From: Oscillospiraceae bacterium
GTDB lineage: Bacteria; Bacillota_A; Clostridia; Oscillospirales; Oscillospiraceae
Length of the DNA stretch: 18,302 nt
Direction: 5' to 3'
NCBI GenBank assembly: GCA_017415945.1
Contig: JAFQDR010000201.1
Location: 1-18,302 of the forward strand
Notes under the pieces: model-generated
What the model saw: the letters and a program-made list of their open reading frames with translations, nothing else
What the model was told of the DNA's origin: nothing
The model's database searches: none
Part shown: piece by piece, positions 1-6,590 of the stretch
Numbering within the stretch: the stretch's first letter is position 1
Layout of the letters: every line of letters starts with the position of its first letter
Made by a program: the position numbers and the translations under genes

Positions 1-245
1 AAATGCTTCGCAGAATTTCGTCCGTAAGGACGAAACAAAGTCAAATCTATTTTTCGCGCCGGCATGTACGAAGCGAAAAATACAAATAGGGCTGCAAGTG
101 TGGAATTTGTTCGCAGAATGCGGACAAATTATGCGCGCGGCAGACCTGCTTGCCCTTCGCGTAAGCGGGGGCATCTCTGTCAAAATGCTCCGTAGGAGTA
201 TTTTGACAGACTCTATCCCCCTCTTCCAAGCGGAAGAGGGGGATC
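1..245. repeat. Gene-free array of hairpin-forming inverted repeats
   Basis: No convincing gene lies here; the short frames that cross it are made of palindrome sequence. At least five inverted repeats follow each other: 16-23 with 28-35 (TTTCGTCC, GTAA loop, perfect); 49-57 with 73-81 (ATTTTTCGC, perfect); 104-115 with 119-130 (one mismatch, GAA loop); about 178-191 with 195-208 (TGTCAAAA... arms, one mismatch); and 217-227 with 232-242 (CCCCCTCTTCC, perfect, loop AAGC). The last one sits 10 bp beyond the TetR stop and could end that transcript, although no long T-run follows on the minus strand. The right part, from about 150, resembles the C/G-run plus TGTC elements at 13709-13914 and 16302-16353. 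Confidence 0.65.
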
Positions 246-251
246 GTTGTA

Positions 252-767
252 TTATCCGATATCTGCGTTGGTCAAGTGGGTGATGGCACGGTGGAGGGCT
301 GCAAGGAAGCTGTCCGCGTCCAAGACCTCGGCATCTGTCAGCCAGCTTTTCAAAATTGCCAGTACGGCCTCTGCCAGCAGCTTTTCACAAATCATGTCCT
401 CTCGGGTGGGCGTTTCCATTGCCTCCACGGCCTTGTCCCGAATGAAACTGCGCAGATGATCCTCGAAGCAGTTTTGTCCGTCATACTCCAGTACCACACG
501 GTAAAAGTCCCGCTGGTCATACAAGTAGCGGCACAGCTGCTCCAGCCAGGAGCACTGTTGGTTCTGCTGACGGTATTCGGTAAATTCGGAGTCAAAAATG
601 AACGATACCAAATCGTATTTGTCCTTGAAGTGATAATAAAAGGACTTTCGGCTCATGTCGGCGTGATCGGCGATGTGGGATACGCTGATTTTGCGGAAGG
701 GCATAACATTGGTCAAATCCTTCAGTGCCCCTGCCAGCTGGAGTTTGGTGAGTTCGGAACGTTTCAT
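252..767 (-). CDS. TetR/AcrR-family transcriptional regulator
   Basis: Predicted DNA-binding repressor of 171 residues. The N-terminal helix-turn-helix is typical of TetR: ISVSHIADHADMSRKSFYYHF (about residues 27-47), ending in the characteristic FYYHFKDK. The rest is helical and would form the ligand-binding or dimerisation domain; it resembles the short C-terminal domains of DhaS-type TetR regulators of Firmicutes. I chose the ATG at 767 because AAGGAG lies at 775-780, 7 nt upstream; a longer frame to 812 has no RBS. It follows the histidine kinase gene on the same strand after an 81-bp gap without a terminator, so read-through is possible. The gap holds an AT-rich stretch with a TTGACA hexamer but no good -10. 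The ligand is unknown; the nearby MATE exporter is a possible target by proximity only. Confidence 0.88.
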   Translation of the reverse strand: MKRSELTKLQLAGALKDLTNVMPFRKISVSHIADHADMSRKSFYYHFKDKYDLVSFIFDSEFTEYRQQNQQCSWLEQLCRYLYDQRDFYRVVLEYDGQNCFEDHLRSFIRDKAVEAMETPTREDMICEKLLAEAVLAILKSWLTDAEVLDADSFLAALHRAITHLTNADIG

Positions 768-848
768 GTTTTTGCTCCTTTCTGTTTTGCTACAAAAAGG
801 ATACTGTGTCAATATAAACTGAAACTAAACAATTGCATCATCGTGAAA

Positions 849-1916
849 TTATGTACAGTATATAGGCAGCGTTACCTTAAAAGAGGTGACATTGTTTTCA
901 CTGCTGACGGAAACGGTTCCGCCGTGAAGGTCGATGACGCGCTTGACGATAGCAAGGCCTACCCCGTTGCCCTCGGCGGCATGGGATTCGTCTGCCTGAT
1001 AGAACTTGTTGAAGATGCGCTCCATGGCCTCCGTCGGGATCTGACTGCCGTGATTGGTGACGGATACGGCGATGCAGTCCCCTTGGTCATGGGTGGCGAT
1101 TTCCACAAGGCCGCCCTCGGGGGTGAATTTTATGGCGTTGTGGATGAGGTTGATCCACACCTGCTTCAGCAGCTCCTCGTTGGCATGGATAAACAGCTCA
1201 TCCATTTCCAAGCGAAGCTCCAGCTGCTTTGCCTCCCACTTATTCACCAGAAGCAGAATGCAGTCACGAATCTGTTCCGCAAGGTTAAATTCCGTCAGGT
1301 CTGTGAGTATGGTCTGATTCTCCACCTTGGTCAGATTCAGCACATTGGTGGCCATATAGCTCAGGCGCATGGACTCCTGCTCAATGATCTCCAAATACTC
1401 CTGTGCGGATTCTTCCGACAGATTGCCCCTTCTCAGCAGCTTGGCGAAGCCCGCAATGGACACGATGGGGGTCTTAAATTCATGGGAGAAATTGTTGATA
1501 AAGTCCGAGCGCAGCAGCTCTGTGTCCTCCAATTCCTCTGCCAGCATATTGAAGCTGTCGGACAATTCCTTAAAGCCGGGGAAGATCCATTGGAGCCCCG
1601 TAGAGTCCAGACGTGTGTGGAAGTCTCCGGCTGCCAGTGCGTGCATGCTGTCCACCAAATTCCGCAGAGGTGCCATAGGGATCTTGGTTACCAGATAGGA
1701 AATGACAGCACCTATAGGCAGGCTAAGAATGACTTGCATTAAAACCAGCCGCCATGCCTGGGTAGTGGCGGTGCCTGCAAAAAACCAGATGTCGTTAATG
1801 GAAAGGGTAATCAGCAGCCAGCTGACCAGAATGGTATTGATGATGACCGCGAAAAGGATGATGGAGCTGAAAAACAGAGTCAGCCAAAAGCGACCGGGGC
1901 TGCGTTTGTGTTTCAC
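849..1916 (-). CDS. Sensor histidine kinase, HAMP/HisKA/HATPase, short sensor loop
   Basis: Membrane sensor kinase of 355 residues, paired with the response regulator encoded just upstream. Two transmembrane segments (about residues 11-38 and 56-78) enclose an outside loop of only about 18 residues. That suggests sensing in the membrane or through a partner protein rather than by a large extracellular domain. A HAMP-like linker follows (about 79-130), then the HisKA phospho-acceptor FSHEFKTP (His145). The ATPase domain has an N-box WINLIHNAIKF (Asn256, Asn260) and a G2 box GNGVGLAIVK (316-325). The G1 box reads TNHGSQIP instead of the usual DNGxGIP, so the expected Asp is absent. The start is GTG at 1916, overlapping the regulator stop by 4 bp (GTGA), which implies translational coupling; the local RBS is weak. 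The signal is unknown. Confidence 0.9.
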   Translation of the reverse strand: MKHKRSPGRFWLTLFFSSIILFAVIINTILVSWLLITLSINDIWFFAGTATTQAWRLVLMQVILSLPIGAVISYLVTKIPMAPLRNLVDSMHALAAGDFHTRLDSTGLQWIFPGFKELSDSFNMLAEELEDTELLRSDFINNFSHEFKTPIVSIAGFAKLLRRGNLSEESAQEYLEIIEQESMRLSYMATNVLNLTKVENQTILTDLTEFNLAEQIRDCILLLVNKWEAKQLELRLEMDELFIHANEELLKQVWINLIHNAIKFTPEGGLVEIATHDQGDCIAVSVTNHGSQIPTEAMERIFNKFYQADESHAAEGNGVGLAIVKRVIDLHGGTVSVSSENNVTSFKVTLPIYCT

Positions 1917-2587
1917 CGATGCTTCACCGCCTTATAGCCCAGTCCGCGGACGGACACGATCTCAAATTCGTCCCAATGCTCAAAGCGCTTGCGGAGACGG
2001 CCGATGTGTACGGTGACGGTTTCCCAGCCGGTCTCGCTGTCGGCACCCCAGATCTCGTCCATGAGCTGAATGCGGGTAAAGATCTTGCCCGGGTAGCTCA
2101 GCAGCTTGTACAGCAGCAGAAATTCCTTGCGGGGCAGCTCCTGTACCTCGCCGCCGCGGCTGACGGTCAGAGTGTCGTAGTCCAGCACCACATCCCCGAT
2201 GATGATGCGGCGGTCGTTTGCGATCTTGGCACGGCGCAGCAGAGCACGGATGCGCAGGAGCATTTCCTCCTCATCAATGGGCTTGGTCATATAGTCATCG
2301 GTGCCCACCAGGAAGCCCTGCTTTTTGTCGGCGGGCAGCTGCTTGGCGGAGACCATGAGAATGGGCAGGTTGTTGTCTGCACTGCGCAGAGTTTTGGTGA
2401 AGGTATAGCCGTCCATTTTCGGCATCATAACGTCCAGTACCACCAGATCGATGTGGCTGTGCTCCATGGCGGCAAGGGCCTCCTCGCCGTCGGCAGCGGT
2501 GACTACGGTGTAGTTTTCCGCTTCCAGTACTGCCTTGAGAAGCAGTCGGGTGTTTTTATCATCGTCAACGACCAGAATATTAAACAT
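1913..2587 (-). CDS. OmpR/PhoB-family response regulator
   Basis: DNA-binding response regulator of 224 residues, the usual length for the family. The receiver domain (1-115) shows the acidic pocket VVDDDK (Asp8 to Asp10), the phospho-acceptor Asp52 in VVLDVMMPKMDG, the conserved switch Ser80 and Lys102 in DYMTKPID. A winged-helix Trans_reg_C domain fills residues about 125-222, with the ending typical of the fold (VHIGRLRKRFE, VRGLGYKAV). The RBS AGGTGA lies 7-8 nt before the ATG at 2587. A promoter match lies at 2623-2651. The kinase gene follows with a 4-bp overlap, so the two form a classical two-component operon. The regulon is unknown; the MATE gene just upstream has its own terminator and promoter and could be a target. 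Confidence 0.95.
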   Translation of the reverse strand: MFNILVVDDDKNTRLLLKAVLEAENYTVVTAADGEEALAAMEHSHIDLVVLDVMMPKMDGYTFTKTLRSADNNLPILMVSAKQLPADKKQGFLVGTDDYMTKPIDEEEMLLRIRALLRRAKIANDRRIIIGDVVLDYDTLTVSRGGEVQELPRKEFLLLYKLLSYPGKIFTRIQLMDEIWGADSETGWETVTVHIGRLRKRFEHWDEFEIVSVRGLGYKAVKHR

Positions 2588-2622
2588 TTACGATTCACCT
2601 CGGAAAAAGAGTTATTTTATCT

Positions 2623-2651
2623 ATTCTATACCAAATTGCCCAAAGAAACAA
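2623..2651 (-). promoter_or_regulatory. Putative sigma-A promoter of the two-component operon
   Basis: On the minus strand TTGTTT (2646-2651) and TAGAAT (2623-2628) are separated by 17 bp, with the response regulator ATG at 2587 downstream. The -35 overlaps the T-tail of the MATE terminator. Match by eye only. Confidence 0.5.
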
Positions 2652-2680
2652 GGAGCTGTTGCATAAAATGCAGCAGCTCC
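2641..2680 (-). terminator. Rho-independent terminator of the MATE gene
   Basis: Read on the minus strand, GGAGCTG and CAGCTCC arms plus inner TGCAT/ATGCA pairing form a stem with one internal mismatch, followed by TTGTTTCTTT. It lies 7 bp past the MATE stop codon. Confidence 0.8.
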
Positions 2681-2686
2681 TTTGGT

Positions 2687-4051
2687 TTATGCGTCGTTGG
2701 GCAGGTTTCGGGTGTGTCGCTTGTAAATGACGCGGTAGGCGATCATTTGGGCGATGAAGGTCACGATCCAGCTGACGATGTAGGAAATATACAGGCTCTT
2801 GGGGGTGTGGTATTGGGGGATTTGGAAAACCGTGTAGATCCACGCAATGCGTATGCCGCAGACACCCAAAATGGAAATGATCATGGGGGTGAGAGAGGCG
2901 CCCAAGCCTCGGAGGGCACCCGTGGATACGTCCATTACACCCAAAATGAAGTAGGGGATGGCTACATACAGCAGACGCTCCATACCGTGGATGATGGCCA
3001 TGGGAGAGTCGGTGATGTAAATACCCAGCAGCGTCTCCCCTGCGGCGTAGATGCCCAGACCACCTGCCAGTCCCAGTACCGTGGAGCAGCCCAGACATAT
3101 CCACAAAATCTTATTCACACGCTTGTACTGCAGCGCGCCTACGTTCTGCCCGATGAAGTTTACGGCGGTTTGGTGGAAGGCATTCAGTGCGGTGTAGAGG
3201 AAGCCCTCGATGTTCCCCGCAGCGGCGTTGCCGCTCATGACCGCGTCTCCGAAGGAGTTGATAGAGGACTGGATGATGACGTTGGAAATGGCGAACATGG
3301 AGCCCTGCACCCCTGCGGGCATACCGATGCGGATCATCTTCATGAGCTGGGGCTTGTAGATGTGCATTTCCTTCGGTACGAAGCGGCAGGCATCCTCACG
3401 GCGCATCAGAGTGCGCAGCACCAGTATTGCGCTGACCACCTGAGACAAAATGGTTGCCAGTGCCACACCCGCCACGTTCATGTGGAACACGGTGACGAAG
3501 AAGACATTCAGCACCACGTTGATGACACCCGCCAGAGTCAGATACATGAGAGGGCTTTTCGTATCCCCCGCTGCGCGGAGAATGGAGGCGCAGAAGTTAT
3601 ACAGCATGGAAAAGGGCATCCCCGCAAAATAAATCTGCATATAAATGGCAGACAAGGGGAGAACATTATGAGGGGTGTCCATCCACATCAATACGGGACG
3701 GGCGGCGGCAATGCCGATGCAGCTGAGCACCAGTCCTGTGATGATGGCGGTGGGGATGGCGGTGTGAACCGTGCGGCTGACGGTCTCGTCATCCTCCCCA
3801 CCCAGACCATGGGCCACGGTAACGCCCGCGCCTACGGACAGGCCGATAAACAGGTTCACGATCAGATTGGTGATGGCACCTGTTGCACCTACGGCGGCTA
3901 CGGAAATGCTGCCGCAGAAGCGGCCCACGATCACAAGGTCGGCGGCGTTGAACAGAAGCTGCAACACCCCCGTAAGCATGACGGGGATGGAGTATAAAAT
4001 GATATTGGTAAACAGCGGGCCTTCCAGCATGCTGCGGTTTTGGGTTCTCAT
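2687..4051 (-). CDS. MATE-family multidrug/toxin efflux transporter
   Basis: Integral membrane antiporter of 454 residues, the normal size for the family, with about twelve hydrophobic segments in two similar halves. The start MLEGPLFTNIILYSIPVML followed by LFNAADLVIVGRF matches the conserved first helices of MATE proteins, and the second half repeats the pattern (QSSINSFGD, GNIEGF). Such pumps export cationic drugs or metabolites using Na+ or H+ gradients; the substrate cannot be read from sequence. The start ATG at 4051 has GAGGTG 5 nt upstream and a clear promoter. It is transcribed divergently from the LCP gene and ends with its own terminator before the two-component operon, so it is a single-gene unit. 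Neighbouring regulators (two-component system, TetR) make regulated export plausible, which is inference. Confidence 0.93.
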   Translation of the reverse strand: MRTQNRSMLEGPLFTNIILYSIPVMLTGVLQLLFNAADLVIVGRFCGSISVAAVGATGAITNLIVNLFIGLSVGAGVTVAHGLGGEDDETVSRTVHTAIPTAIITGLVLSCIGIAAARPVLMWMDTPHNVLPLSAIYMQIYFAGMPFSMLYNFCASILRAAGDTKSPLMYLTLAGVINVVLNVFFVTVFHMNVAGVALATILSQVVSAILVLRTLMRREDACRFVPKEMHIYKPQLMKMIRIGMPAGVQGSMFAISNVIIQSSINSFGDAVMSGNAAAGNIEGFLYTALNAFHQTAVNFIGQNVGALQYKRVNKILWICLGCSTVLGLAGGLGIYAAGETLLGIYITDSPMAIIHGMERLLYVAIPYFILGVMDVSTGALRGLGASLTPMIISILGVCGIRIAWIYTVFQIPQYHTPKSLYISYIVSWIVTFIAQMIAYRVIYKRHTRNLPNDA

Positions 4052-4082
4052 GATTGCACCTCACAGGGGTCATTTTACCTGT

Positions 4083-4110
4083 ATTATACTCCCACGGTGT
4101 TCTTGCGCAA
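4083..4110 (-). promoter_or_regulatory. Sigma-A promoter of the MATE gene
   Basis: On the minus strand TTGCGC (4105-4110) and a perfect TATAAT (4083-4088) are 16 bp apart, about 32 bp before the MATE start codon. The -35 lies inside the palindrome TTGCGCAA (4103-4110), which also faces the divergent LCP gene. Confidence 0.65.
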
Positions 4111-4165
4111 TGCCAAAACCTCATAAAGTATTTACATTTTTCACCTTTTGAAAGCAGGTGTTTCC

Positions 4166-5308
4166 ATGAAATTTTCCGATCGTAAGGGTACTGCCCTATT
4201 TTCCGTGTTTCTGCTGACCATGCTCATTGTGACGGAGGCACTGACTCTGCTGCTGTTGTGGCAGTGGGGAGTGCCCCTTGCGGCTGTGTGGCTGCTGTTT
4301 GGGGTGCTGAGCCTTGTGAGCTTGGTGCTTTGGCGGGGGATGTTCCCCAAATCCCCCCGCTTTGCCATGGGGAAGCGGTTTGTGTCCTGCCTGCTGTCCA
4401 TCGTTCTGACCGTGGGCTGTGCCGCGGGGAGCTTTATGGCACTGGAGCTGAGCAGCAGTCTGGACAATATGTTCGGGGAGGCAGAGGTGCCTTTGACCGC
4501 CGCACCCCCCAATCCCCACAAGGAGCCTTTTATTGTGTATCTGGGGGGCAGCGATACCCGCAGCGGCAAGCTCACCAAGGGGCGCAACGATGTGAACATT
4601 TTGGCGGTCATCAATCCCAATACCCGTCAGCTGCTGCTGGTAAATACCCCACGGGATTACTATGTCTCCAACCCTGCGGGGGACGGTGCCAAGGACAAGC
4701 TGGCCCACTGTGGGCTGTACAGCCTGGAAAATTCCAAGGAGGCACTCAGTCAATTGTATGGGGTTCCCGTGGCCTACGGCGGGGTCATCAACTTTAAGGG
4801 CTTCGAGGCCCTCATCGATGCCTTGGGTGGGGTGACGGTGTATTCCGAGACCGCCTTTACCACCACCATCGGCGGCTATCGTATTCAAGCGGGAGCCAAT
4901 ACCTTGAACGGTGCACAAGCCCTTGCCTTTGCCCGTGAGCGCAGCAAGCTGGCGGGGGGTGACAATACCCGAGGGCAGCACCAAATGCAGGTCATCGGGG
5001 CTATGGTGCGGCAGCTGTCTGCGGGGAATGTGCTCAGCCGCTGGCGGGAGATTTTGAACAGCTTAGAGGGGATGTTCGTGACGGATATGCCCCTGACAAC
5101 TATGACCAAGCTGCTGACAAGTGAGCTGGACGATTTGGACGAATGGGAGATCTTTTCCGCAGCAGTGACGGGGAAGGGCGGCACGGACTACAACTGGTCT
5201 TCGGGGGGCAAGGCCTATGTGATGTATCCCGACGACAGCGTGGGACAGGTTGCGGCACTCATGCAACAGGTGTTGGACGGGGAACGTCTTACGGAAAATG
5301 TCCCTTAA
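4166..5308 (+). CDS. LytR-CpsA-Psr (LCP) family cell-wall polymer ligase
   Basis: LCP enzymes transfer undecaprenyl-linked glycopolymers (teichoic acid, capsule) onto peptidoglycan at the outer face of the membrane. The 380-residue protein has three predicted transmembrane helices (about 10-32, 36-57, 72-95), then the LCP domain from about residue 122. Key family residues are visible: GGSDTR (Asp130), DVNILAVI (Asp142), NTPRDYYV (Arg163, Asp164) and the signature FARERSKLAGGDNTRGQHQ (Arg257, Arg259, Asp266, Arg269). Many LCP proteins have one N-terminal helix, so three is mildly unusual. I chose the ATG at 4166, with AGGTG 5 nt before it; the frame extends to a TTG at 4148 without RBS. It is divergent from the MATE gene and 126 bp ahead of the DegV gene. 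Confidence 0.93.
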   Translation: MKFSDRKGTALFSVFLLTMLIVTEALTLLLLWQWGVPLAAVWLLFGVLSLVSLVLWRGMFPKSPRFAMGKRFVSCLLSIVLTVGCAAGSFMALELSSSLDNMFGEAEVPLTAAPPNPHKEPFIVYLGGSDTRSGKLTKGRNDVNILAVINPNTRQLLLVNTPRDYYVSNPAGDGAKDKLAHCGLYSLENSKEALSQLYGVPVAYGGVINFKGFEALIDALGGVTVYSETAFTTTIGGYRIQAGANTLNGAQALAFARERSKLAGGDNTRGQHQMQVIGAMVRQLSAGNVLSRWREILNSLEGMFVTDMPLTTMTKLLTSELDDLDEWEIFSAAVTGKGGTDYNWSSGGKAYVMYPDDSVGQVAALMQQVLDGERLTENVP

Positions 5309-5434
5309 ATGGACGGAATTGCCTATTCTACCGCTCGTAGAGAGGGTTCTCTCCGCTGTTTCTTGCCTTTTTTCCATGGAAACGGTTACAATGTCCTCAG
5401 TAAAATAGGAAGCCTATGGGAAAGAGGTATTGAT

Positions 5435-6298
5435 ATGAATTATAAAATCGTTTCCGACTCCTCCTCCAACATCATGGAGCTGGAGGGCGTACCCTTTGCA
5501 AGCGTGCCCCTGAAGATTGTCGCGGGGGACAAGGAATATGTGGACGACACCACACTGGATCTTGCCAATATGGTGGGGGACCTGAAAAAATACAAGGGCA
5601 AAAGCGGCTCCTCCTGCCCCAACGTGGGGGAATGGCTGGATGCCTTCGGTGATGCGGAAAACGTGTTCTGCGTGACCATCACCAAAAACCTCAGTGGCAG
5701 CTATAACGCAGCCATGCAGGCCTGTGCCGAGTATGTGGATGAGCACCCCGACCGCAAGGCCTATGTATTCGACTCCCTGAGCGCGGGCCCCGAGCTGGCC
5801 ATGATCGTTGACAAGATCCGAGAGCTGGCAGAGGCGGGCAAAAGCTTTGAGGAGATCCGTGACCAGGTGCTGGACTACCACAACCACCTGCATACCATTT
5901 TCTGTCTCCAGAGCCTGACCAATCTTTCCCGCAACGGCCGCGTGAATCCCGCGGTTGCCAAAATCGCAGGGGCACTGGGTATCCGCATGGTGGGGGCGGC
6001 TATCGGAGGTACTATCCAGCCTCTGGTGAAGCCCCGTGGGGAAAAGAAGGCGCTGGAGGCTATGCTGGAGCAGATGGAGCAGCGAGGGCTGTACGACGGA
6101 GCGGAGGTGCGCATTGCCCACTGCTACAACAGCGGTGGGGCTCTGGAGCTGAAGGAGCTGATCCAGCGGAAGTACCCCAACTGCAAATTCATCATTGAGC
6201 ACACCACGGGCCTGTGCAGCTACTACGCCGAGGTCGGCGGCTTCATCGTGGGCTACGGCGGCAAGTACAATACGGAAAATCTCAATCACGAACACTAA
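5435..6298 (+). CDS. DegV-family fatty-acid-binding protein (FakB-like)
   Basis: Cytoplasmic protein of 287 residues, the standard DegV length. Family members (FakB) hold a fatty acid and present it to the kinase FakA for phosphorylation before phospholipid synthesis; no FakA gene is in the window. The N-terminal signature KIVSDSSSN is present, as are the segments expected to line the carboxylate pocket: SSCPNVGEW, TITKNLSGSYNAA and LTNLSRNGRV. The C-terminus has EHTTGLCSYYAEVGGFIVGY, near the usual HxGPG region, though that motif is altered here (no GPG). GAGGT at 5424-5428, 6 nt before the ATG, fixes the start; an in-frame ATG at 5309 lacks an RBS. TAAAAT at 5401-5406 may be a -10, but no clear -35 matches. 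A strong terminator follows. Confidence 0.9.
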   Translation: MNYKIVSDSSSNIMELEGVPFASVPLKIVAGDKEYVDDTTLDLANMVGDLKKYKGKSGSSCPNVGEWLDAFGDAENVFCVTITKNLSGSYNAAMQACAEYVDEHPDRKAYVFDSLSAGPELAMIVDKIRELAEAGKSFEEIRDQVLDYHNHLHTIFCLQSLTNLSRNGRVNPAVAKIAGALGIRMVGAAIGGTIQPLVKPRGEKKALEAMLEQMEQRGLYDGAEVRIAHCYNSGGALELKELIQRKYPNCKFIIEHTTGLCSYYAEVGGFIVGYGGKYNTENLNHEH

Positions 6299-6302
6299 AG
6301 CA

Positions 6303-6330
6303 AAAAGCCACCTTCGGGTGGCTTTTCAGT
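6303..6330 (+). terminator. Rho-independent terminator of the DegV gene
   Basis: Perfect 10-bp stem AAAAGCCACC / GGTGGCTTTT with a TTCG tetraloop (6303-6326), 4 bp after the DegV stop codon. The stem ends in a T-run. Confidence 0.9.
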
Positions 6331-6398
6331 TATGAGTTTACCTATGGGGAATGTGATATTTGCTTCGCAAGCTAAGGTGCATCTATGGGGATTGCTAT

Positions 6399-6513
6399 GT
6401 AGGGAGCGTCGTCCTCGACGCTCCGTTCCGCAGTTGGATAATTTCCGATGGATAGATGATTGCTGCGTGTCCAAATGCGGTGGTGGCGGAGCATCGGGGA
6501 CGATGCTCCCTAC
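6399..6513. repeat. Palindromic dispersed element, class A (GTAGGG ends)
   Basis: A 115-bp element with terminal inverted repeats of about 27 bp. The left arm (6399-6425) begins GTAGGGAGCGTCGTCC and is itself hairpin-like; the right arm (6487-6513) is its inverted copy with a few changes and ends CTCCCTAC. The left arm is identical over 27 bp to 18272-18298 and, inverted, to 14017-14043. There is no coding capacity. It fills the gap between the DegV and surface-protein terminators and resembles a MITE or intergenic palindromic repeat. Confidence 0.8.
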
Positions 6514-6551
6514 GAGGGAAGAATATTTGGGTGCTCCGTTATTACGGAAAT

Positions 6552-6584
6552 AAAAAAGACACGGATTTTGTCCGTGTCTTTTTT
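6552..6584 (-). terminator. Terminator of the LRR/SLH protein gene (bidirectional form)
   Basis: The GACACGGA and TCCGTGTC arms, extended by A/T runs, form a stem of about 14 bp with T-runs on both strands, 6 bp beyond the minus-strand stop codon at 6591. By shape it could also stop plus-strand transcripts. Confidence 0.88.
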
Positions 6585-6590
6585 GATGAT

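Noticed and set aside
47..229. 60-codon minus-strand frame at the left edge
   Set aside because: Made of palindromic repeat sequence, with no RBS and no protein-like pattern.
276..1742. A 488-codon open frame on the plus strand
   Set aside because: Antisense to the TetR and histidine kinase genes, whose domains are unambiguous.
1919..3997. A 692-codon open frame on the plus strand
   Set aside because: It lies antisense to the response regulator and the MATE gene, both of which are clear. The translation is rich in His, Gly and Gln as expected for a shadow frame, and crosses two terminator and promoter regions.
5340..5372. Terminator after the LCP gene (GAGAG GGTT CTCTC followed by T-rich DNA)
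   Set aside because: The stem is only 5 bp and the T-run starts too far from it, so support is too weak for annotation.
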